Of a DNA stretch of 64,000 nt, positions 58,864 to 64,000 are shown in pieces; the first letter of the stretch is position 1; the number at the start of each line of letters is the position of its first letter. Origin of the DNA: Nocardioides antri (GTDB taxonomy: Bacteria > Actinomycetota > Actinomycetes > Propionibacteriales > Nocardioidaceae); the NCBI RefSeq assembly GCF_008373765.1, contig NZ_VUJW01000003.1, forward strand, positions 124,001-188,000. Direction: 5' to 3'. The notes beneath the pieces are model-generated. The model searched no databases. It saw only the letters and a list, made by a program, of their open reading frames with translations, and was not told the origin of the DNA. The translations under genes and the position numbers were made by a program.

Positions 58864-59175
58864 TCAGGACGGCTGGTCGGGGATGTTGTCGGCGAGGACG
58901 AAGAGGACCACGGACACGGAGCCGGCGAGCAGCACGTCGACGACCCGGGGGCGTACGGCGAGCATTCCCGCGTCGCGCTGCGGGAGCACCAGCCGCAGGA
59001 GCGCCGCGGCAGCGAGCGCACCGGCGACCACCCGGATCCCGAGCCGCCAGTCGGGGCCGTGCCAGGTGATGCCGATGCCGACCGCCATCGCGGCCAGCAC
59101 CAGGATGTAGAGCACGCCGCCGATCGTCGACGGATAGCGTCGACGGTGCGGGGGCTCCGGCAGCGGGTCGGTCAC
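58864..59175 (-). CDS. DUF3017 membrane protein
   Basis: A 103-residue DUF3017 protein with three hydrophobic segments ([56 protein letters not shown]) and the end [11 protein letters not shown]3017 genes commonly follow folD in actinobacteria, as here. The GTG at 59175 is preceded by CGAGG; an earlier in-frame extension would overlap folD. Function unknown. Confidence 0.8.
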   Translation of the reverse strand: MTDPLPEPPHRRRYPSTIGGVLYILVLAAMAVGIGITWHGPDWRLGIRVVAGALAAAALLRLVLPQRDAGMLAVRPRVVDVLLAGSVSVVLFVLADNIPDQPS

Positions 59176-59192
59176 GGGGAGCGCCTCGTCGT

Positions 59193-60041
59193 TCAGCGCG
59201 ACACCTGCTTCTCGGCCATGGCGACGACGTTCGCGAGGAGCATCGCCCGGGTCATCGGGCCGACGCCGCCGGGGTTCGGCGACACCCAGCCCGCGACGTC
59301 CCACACGTCGGCGGCGACGTCGCCGGCGAGCTTGCCCTCGACCCGGGACACACCGACGTCGAGCACGGCGGCACCCGGCTTGACCATGTCGCCGGTGATG
59401 ATGCTCGGCACCCCGGCGGCGGCGACCACGATGTCGGCCTTCCGCACGTGGGCAGCGAGGTCGACCGTCCCGGTGTGGCACATCGTGACCGTGGCGTTCT
59501 CGGAGCGGCGGGTGAGCAGCAGGCCGAGCGGCCGGCCGACGGTGATGCCGCGGCCGACGACGACGACCTCGGCCCCGGCGATCGGCACGTCGTGGCGGCG
59601 CAGCAGCTCGATGATGCCGACCGGTGTGCACGGCAGCGGTCCCGCCTCGCCGAGCACCAACCGTCCGAGATTGAAGGGATGGAGGCCGTCGCAGTCCTTG
59701 TCGGGGTCGACGCGGGACAGCAGGGCGAACTCGTCGAGACCGGTCGGCTGCTGGACGAGGAACCCGGTGCACGCAGGATCCGCGTTGAGGTCGTCGATGA
59801 CGCTCTCGACCTCGGCCTGACTGGCCGTCGCCGGCAGATCGCGTCTGATCGAGGTGATGCCGATGGAGGCGCAGTCCTTGTGCTTCGCGCCGACGTACCA
59901 GTGCGAGCCGGGGTCATCGCCGACCAGGACGGTGCCGAGCCCGGGGGTAACGCCCTGCTCCCTCAGCTTAGCCACTCGCTCGGTCAGCTCAGCCTTGATG
60001 GCTTGAAGAGTGGCGGTCCCGTCGAGCTTCTGTGCGGTCAC
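59193..60041 (-). CDS. folD: Methylene-THF dehydrogenase/cyclohydrolase
   Basis: A 282-residue bifunctional FolD: 5,10-methylene-THF is oxidised with NADP to methenyl-THF, then hydrolysed to 10-formyl-THF, the formyl donor for PurN and PurH. Signatures are [20 protein letters not shown] (with the catalytic Tyr and Lys), [16 protein letters not shown] and [17 protein letters not shown]. Start GTG at 60041. It is 26 bp after purH, linking one-carbon supply to purine synthesis. Confidence 0.96.
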   Translation of the reverse strand: MTAQKLDGTATLQAIKAELTERVAKLREQGVTPGLGTVLVGDDPGSHWYVGAKHKDCASIGITSIRRDLPATASQAEVESVIDDLNADPACTGFLVQQPTGLDEFALLSRVDPDKDCDGLHPFNLGRLVLGEAGPLPCTPVGIIELLRRHDVPIAGAEVVVVGRGITVGRPLGLLLTRRSENATVTMCHTGTVDLAAHVRKADIVVAAAGVPSIITGDMVKPGAAVLDVGVSRVEGKLAGDVAADVWDVAGWVSPNPGGVGPMTRAMLLANVVAMAEKQVSR

Positions 60042-60067
60042 AGCACCGATCCTTCCTCAGTCGTTGC

Positions 60068-61642
60068 TCAGTGCGCGAAGTGGCGCGTTCCGGTGAAGTA
60101 CATCGTGACGCCCGCAGCCTGGCAGGCCGCGATGGTCTCCTCGTCCCGCACCGAGCCGCCCGGCTGGACGATGGCCTTGACGCCGGCGTCGAGCAGGATC
60201 TGGGGTCCGTCGGCGAACGGGAAGAACGCGTCGGACGCCGCGACGGACCCGGTCGCCCGCTCCCCCGCCCGGGCCACCGCGAGCCGGCACGAGTCGACCC
60301 GGTTGACCTGGCCCATGCCGATGCCGACCGACGCGCCGTCGGAGGCGAGCAGGATCGCGTTGGACTTCGCCGCCCGCACCGCGCGCCACGCGAACGCCAG
60401 GTCGGCGAGCGTGGCCTCGTCGGCCGCTTGTCCGGTCGCCAGCGTCCAGCGCGTCGGATCGTCGCCCTCCGCCTGGAACGTGTCGGTGTGCTGCATCAGC
60501 AGCCCACCGCTGATCGGCCGCACCTCGGCGCCGCCCGGCTGGAGCGGCTCGGCGACGAGGACCCGGATGTTCTTCTTGCTCTGGAGGACCTCGACCGCGC
60601 CGTCGTCGTACGCCGGCGCCACGATCACCTCGGTGAAGATCTCCGCCACCTGCTGGGCCATCGCGACGGACACCGGGACGTTGGTGGCGATGACGCCGCC
60701 GAACGCGGAGACCGGGTCGCACTCGTGCGCCCTCCGATGGGCCTCGGCGACATCCGTGCCGACCGCGATGCCGCACGGGTTGGCGTGCTTGATGATCGCG
60801 ACGGTCGGCTGGTCGCCGTGGTCGTACGCCGCCCGCCGAGCCGCGTCGGTGTCGACGAAGTTGTTGTAGGACATCTCCTTGCCGTGGAGCTGCTCGGCGG
60901 CGGCGAGCCCGCCGGGCCCGAAGCCGGAGCGGTAGAGCGCGGCGGGCTGGTGCGGGTTCTCGCCGTACCGCAGCCCCGCGCTCTTGTTCCACGTCGCGCC
61001 GACCCACGCGGGGAACCCGCTGCCCCCGGAGGAGTCGGTGAGCACGTTGCCCATCCACGACGCGACGTGCACGTCGTAGGTCGCGGTGTGCACGAATGCC
61101 TTGGCGGCGAGCGCCTCCCGCTCGGCCTGGGTGAAGCCGCCCGCGAGCGTGGCCTCGAGCGCCCGGCCGTAGTCGGCGCCGTCGGTGATGATCGCGACCG
61201 AGGCGTGGTTCTTGGCGGCCGCGCGGACCATCGACGGACCGCCGATGTCGATCTTCTCGATGCACTCCTGCACCGACGCACCCGACATCACGGTGTCGGT
61301 GAAGGGATAGAGGTTGACCACGACCAGGTCGAACGGCGCCACCCCGAGCTCCTCGAGCTGCGCGACGTGCTCGGGCAGCCGGCGGTCGGCCAGGATGCCG
61401 GCGTGCACGCGCGGGTGCAGCGTCTTGACCCGGCCGTCGAGGCACTCGGGGAACCCGGTCAGGTCCTCGACCTTGGTGACCGGCAGGCCGAGCGACTCGA
61501 TCAGCGCCGCCGAGCCTCCGGTCGAGACCAGCTCGACGCCGGCGCCGGCGAGGCCGCGGACCAGCTCGTCGAGGCCGGTCTTGTCGTAGACGGACACGAG
61601 GGCCCGCTTGATCGCGATCCGGTCAGCAGTGGGCTCAGGCAT
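60068..61642 (-). CDS. purH: AICAR transformylase/IMP cyclohydrolase
   Basis: A 524-residue bifunctional enzyme for the last two steps of IMP synthesis. The N-terminal MGS-like cyclohydrolase domain ([20 protein letters not shown]) occupies about residues 1-150, with [15 protein letters not shown]. The C-terminal transformylase has the [14 protein letters not shown] motif and [14 protein letters not shown] riboswitch lies in its leader, and folD follows 26 bp downstream. The ATG at 61642 has an AGGAG some 11 bases upstream. Confidence 0.97.
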   Translation of the reverse strand: MPEPTADRIAIKRALVSVYDKTGLDELVRGLAGAGVELVSTGGSAALIESLGLPVTKVEDLTGFPECLDGRVKTLHPRVHAGILADRRLPEHVAQLEELGVAPFDLVVVNLYPFTDTVMSGASVQECIEKIDIGGPSMVRAAAKNHASVAIITDGADYGRALEATLAGGFTQAEREALAAKAFVHTATYDVHVASWMGNVLTDSSGGSGFPAWVGATWNKSAGLRYGENPHQPAALYRSGFGPGGLAAAEQLHGKEMSYNNFVDTDAARRAAYDHGDQPTVAIIKHANPCGIAVGTDVAEAHRRAHECDPVSAFGGVIATNVPVSVAMAQQVAEIFTEVIVAPAYDDGAVEVLQSKKNIRVLVAEPLQPGGAEVRPISGGLLMQHTDTFQAEGDDPTRWTLATGQAADEATLADLAFAWRAVRAAKSNAILLASDGASVGIGMGQVNRVDSCRLAVARAGERATGSVAASDAFFPFADGPQILLDAGVKAIVQPGGSVRDEETIAACQAAGVTMYFTGTRHFAH

Positions 61643-61679
61643 GCGGAATGGTGCTCCTCATCGGGTCGGTGCAGTCGAC

Positions 61680-61751
61680 GAGGGCACCCAGGCGGTCGAT
61701 GCCGGCTCACACTCCCTGGTGGTGTCCCACCTACGCCAGTCGTGTGCCCTC
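61680..61751 (-). ncRNA. ZTP (pfl-type) riboswitch upstream of purH
   Basis: Read on the - strand, P1 pairs GAGGGCAC (61751-61744) with GTGCCCTC (61687-61680). Inside are CGACTGGCG, a hairpin GTGGGACACCACC-AGGGAG, and GACCGCCTGGGTG, which match the conserved features of the pfl motif that binds ZTP/ZMP. It lies 37 bases before the purH ATG and would switch purH-folD expression in response to ZMP, the PurH substrate. The expression platform is not clear. Confidence 0.9.
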
Positions 61752-61765
61752 ACTCTACCGAGAGG

Positions 61766-62383
61766 TCACCCTCCCAAACGAACCCGCCGGCCGTCGACCG
61801 TCCAGCCCTCGCGGGCCATCCGGCCCACCGTGTCGACGAGCATCGCGCGCTCGGCCACCTTGATCCGCTCGTGCAGGGTCTCGACGGTGTCGTCGTCCTC
61901 CACGGGCACGGCGGTCTGGGCGACGATCGCGCCGGTGTCGACGCCGTCGTCGACGACGAAGAGCGTGCAGCCGGTGATCTTGACGCCGTACTCCAGCGCC
62001 TCCCGCGGCCCGTGCATGCCGGGGAAGGCCGGCGACAGGGCAGGGTGCGTGTTGATCGTGCGGCGCCCGAGGACCGGGAGGTACGACGCACCCACCAGCT
62101 TCATGAAGCCCGCCAGCACGACCAGGTCGGGCTCGTAGGACGCGACGCTGTCGGTGAGCGCCGCGTCCCAGTCCTCCCGGCTCGCGAAGTCCTTGACCCG
62201 GTGCACGAACGTCGGGATCCCCAGGCGCTCGGCGCGGGCCAGCCCCTCGATGCCGTCGCGGTCGGCTCCCACGGCGACCACGGTGGCGCCGTACGCCGGA
62301 TCGGCGCAGGCGTCCAGCAGGGCCTGGAGGTTGGTGCCGGCACCCGAGACGAGCACGACCAGTCGTGCGGGAGCGGCTGCCAC
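61766..62383 (-). CDS. purN: Phosphoribosylglycinamide formyltransferase
   Basis: A 205-residue PurN: formylation of GAR with 10-formyl-THF. Motifs: LVVLVSGAGTNLQALLDACA (GAR-binding), DLVVLAGFMKLVGASYLPVL, and NTHPALSPAFPGMHGPREAL (catalytic His and following). The GTG at 62383 is the start. It is upstream of purH with the ZTP riboswitch between the two stops and starts; divergent from a Pro/Gly/Gln-rich membrane protein gene. Confidence 0.95.
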   Translation of the reverse strand: MAAAPARLVVLVSGAGTNLQALLDACADPAYGATVVAVGADRDGIEGLARAERLGIPTFVHRVKDFASREDWDAALTDSVASYEPDLVVLAGFMKLVGASYLPVLGRRTINTHPALSPAFPGMHGPREALEYGVKITGCTLFVVDDGVDTGAIVAQTAVPVEDDDTVETLHERIKVAERAMLVDTVGRMAREGWTVDGRRVRLGG

Positions 62384-62480
62384 GCCCGGATTCTAGGCGA
62401 CGGGCGACAGGTAGGCTCCGCCGAGGCTCGGGGCCACCTTCGGGACGGACCCGGGTCCTCAGTCGACCCGGAGGACGAAC

Positions 62481-63044
62481 ATGACACAGCCGCCGCCCCC
62501 GCCCGGCCCCTACGGCCAGCAGCCGAACCCCTACGGGCAGCAGCCGGGACCGTACGGGCAGCCCTACCAGCCGAACCCCTACGGGACGCCGCCGAAGAAG
62601 AGCAACAAGACCCTGTGGATCGTGCTCGGCATCGTCGGCTTCGTTCTGTTGCTGTGCTGCGGCGGGTTCATCGGCCTCTTCGCCTTCGTGTGGAACGAGG
62701 CGGACAACGCGATCGACGAGGAGCGCGAGAACGACACCCCGTCCGCGGTCGAGCATGGTGATTCGTTCGAGCACGACGACTTCCGGATCGAGTCCGGGTG
62801 GAGCGTGGTCAGCGACGACCTCGGTGACTTCGACATCGAGGGGCTGACGGTGACCAACGAGGACGACACCTCCCGCTCCGCCTCCCTGGAGTTCACGATC
62901 TATCGGGACGACGTCGAGATCGCCGCGATCAGCTGCAACTCCGGCGGCACGCTCGAGCCGGACGTGAAGACGGCGGTCGACTGCTACTCGGTCGACCCCT
63001 ACGTCGCCGACTTCGACACCGTGAAGGTCGCCGACTCCTTCTGA
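62481..63044 (+). CDS. Single-pass membrane protein with Pro/Gly/Gln/Tyr-rich N-terminus
   Basis: A 187-residue protein. The N-terminus (1-37) is made of PYGQQP-type repeats (PPPGPYGQQPNPYGQQPGPY), a cytoplasmic low-complexity tail common in actinobacterial envelope proteins. One helix follows (about 44-70, TLWIVLGIVGFVLLLCCGGF), then an acidic linker and an extracellular beta domain (WSVVSDDLGDFDIEGLTVTN). Two Cys late in the domain could form a disulfide. I do not recognise the family. It is divergent from purN and converges with the DUF6350 gene. Confidence 0.8.
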   Translation: MTQPPPPPGPYGQQPNPYGQQPGPYGQPYQPNPYGTPPKKSNKTLWIVLGIVGFVLLLCCGGFIGLFAFVWNEADNAIDEERENDTPSAVEHGDSFEHDDFRIESGWSVVSDDLGDFDIEGLTVTNEDDTSRSASLEFTIYRDDVEIAAISCNSGGTLEPDVKTAVDCYSVDPYVADFDTVKVADSF

Positions 63045-63051
63045 GCCCGCC

Positions 63052-63999
63052 CTAGCGACGGGCGCGGACCCGGCCGGCCAGGCCGGCGAGCAGCTCGGCA
63101 CCGTGGCGCTGCCACCACGTCATCGCCAGGGCGCCCAGCAGCCCGCCGATGCCGAAGGCGGTGACGGCGTGCAGGAGCACGTCGAACGCGAACGGGCCGA
63201 TCTCCGTCATCCGGCCCGGCCCGACGGCACCCCCTGCGAGGGTGGTGAGCAGGCCGAGCACCAGGCCCGCGACCAGGCCGCTGCCGCAGCCGCGGGTCGC
63301 TGCCTGGTCCCACGCCGCTGCGGGGCGCGAACGGTGGGCGAGCGCCGACGCGAGGAACGCGACCAGCACCGGCGTGGCCATCAGCCACCCGGTCCAGCCG
63401 GGCGTGGGTCCGCTGTCGGGGAGGGCGGCGAGCAGCGGGAACAGCGGCAACGGACCGAGCACGACCGCGCCGGGTGACACGAGCGTGCCGGTGCCGACGG
63501 TGAAGCCCGGACCGAGCAGGTAGGCGCTGCTGAACAGCCCGGCGTTCGGGAGGACGGCGAGGGTCAGCGCGCCGATCATCGCGGTCTCGCCCGTGTCGGA
63601 GCGCAGCTGCGAGACGATGTTGGCCGCGGTCGAGAAGTCGAGCACCAGCGCGACGAGGAGAGCGACGAGCGCGACCGCCAGCCACGCGCGCAGCATCGAG
63701 CGCACCAGCGCTGCCCCGTCACGGATCGCAGCGGGAACCGCCGGCACCCAGATCGCCGCCCTGCCTGATCCCCGGGCCAGCGCCGGGAGCCCGACACCGC
63801 CGGCGAGGAGCACCGACCACAGGACGACCCGGCCGGTGCTGGGCGCGGTCTCGACGGTCGACGCCAGGGTCGTCGCGACGACGCCCACGAGGACGTAGCC
63901 GACGGTGAACATGCCGGCCGCGACCGGGACGGTCCAGTCGCGCTCGCCGTCGGCGATCCGGCCGGCGTCCGGGCCGTGGCCCGACACCGACTCCCCCAC
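63052..63999 (-). CDS. DUF6350 multi-pass membrane protein (possibly cut by window edge)
   Basis: A 315-residue polytopic membrane protein with about eight to nine helices. Features: VALLVALVLDFSTAANIVSQ, the conserved-looking AMIGALTLAVLPNAGLFSSA and YLLGPGFTVGTGTLVSPGAV, then GWLMATPVLVAFLASALA. This resembles DUF6350 proteins, which stand next to purN in actinobacteria. The frame is open to the window edge; the GTG at 63999 may be an internal codon, because family members are usually longer. Function unknown. Confidence 0.78.
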   Translation of the reverse strand: MGESVSGHGPDAGRIADGERDWTVPVAAGMFTVGYVLVGVVATTLASTVETAPSTGRVVLWSVLLAGGVGLPALARGSGRAAIWVPAVPAAIRDGAALVRSMLRAWLAVALVALLVALVLDFSTAANIVSQLRSDTGETAMIGALTLAVLPNAGLFSSAYLLGPGFTVGTGTLVSPGAVVLGPLPLFPLLAALPDSGPTPGWTGWLMATPVLVAFLASALAHRSRPAAAWDQAATRGCGSGLVAGLVLGLLTTLAGGAVGPGRMTEIGPFAFDVLLHAVTAFGIGGLLGALAMTWWQRHGAELLAGLAGRVRARR

Positions 64000-64000
64000 C

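Noticed and set aside
60032..62761. A 909-codon + strand frame opposite purH and purN
   Set aside because: It is antisense to purH, purN and the riboswitch, which are certain; no protein motif is visible.

Overview
The window is about 70% G+C, with tightly packed genes that repeatedly overlap by 4 bp (ATGA/GTGA). It carries a methylmalonyl-CoA mutase, a monomeric isocitrate dehydrogenase, two succinate dehydrogenases and ESX-like (type VII) genes. Together these indicate a high-GC actinobacterium, most like Nocardioides or another member of the Propionibacteriales. The assignment rests on gene content and codon use; no rRNA is present. I see no tRNA, CRISPR array, insertion sequence or prophage.

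Layout. 1-5744 (-): a Tad-type pilus or secretion operon (lipoprotein, secreted protein, SAF/CpaB-like, CpaE-like, TadA, TadB, TadC truncated by the window edge). 5990-10943: a WXG100-like gene without the Trp, convergent with a 1523-residue EccC/EssC ATPase. 11059-18035 (-): a nucleoside uptake and salvage operon (BMP lipoprotein, ATPase, two permeases, cytidine deaminase, thymidine phosphorylase) preceded by an M20 amidohydrolase. 19401-22406 (-): a four-gene translationally coupled module (WXG-like protein, EspG-like protein, GHSQGG hydrolase, small lipoprotein). 22452-27354 (-): mutA, mutB, meaB. 27355-27705: a palindrome cluster. 27706-32560: glycosyltransferase, a small basic protein, a two-component system and a membrane protein.

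32580-39829 holds two different succinate dehydrogenase operons in divergent orientation, sharing a short control region with a DtxR/IdeR-like iron box. Then follow a second palindrome cluster (39891-40006) and an accessory stretch to about 43700 with less GC-biased codons (methyltransferase, HIT protein, saccharopine-dehydrogenase-like enzyme, deoxyribosyltransferase-like protein, small membrane ORFs). 43826-46806: a TIGR03032 protein and a nine-repeat ELWxxDGT surface protein. 46912-49828: trpS operon (trpS, 2H phosphoesterase, YihY, SCO4848-like). 49884-53603: MFS transporter, a gene remnant, an alpha/beta hydrolase, a DUF402 protein and a methyltransferase. 53578-58782: icd, a tailed aquaporin, a lipoprotein, mdh. 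58864-63999: late purine and one-carbon genes (purN, purH, folD, DUF3017) with a ZTP riboswitch in front of purH, then a DUF6350 gene at the edge.

The most promising candidate for something undescribed is the 19401-22406 module. It reads like a type VII-exported lipase or esterase with a WXG helper, an EspG-type chaperone and a lipoprotein that could be its immunity partner. The EccC needed for export lies about 9 kb away. The shared iron-box region of the two Sdh operons and the two related palindrome clusters are the next most interesting signals.
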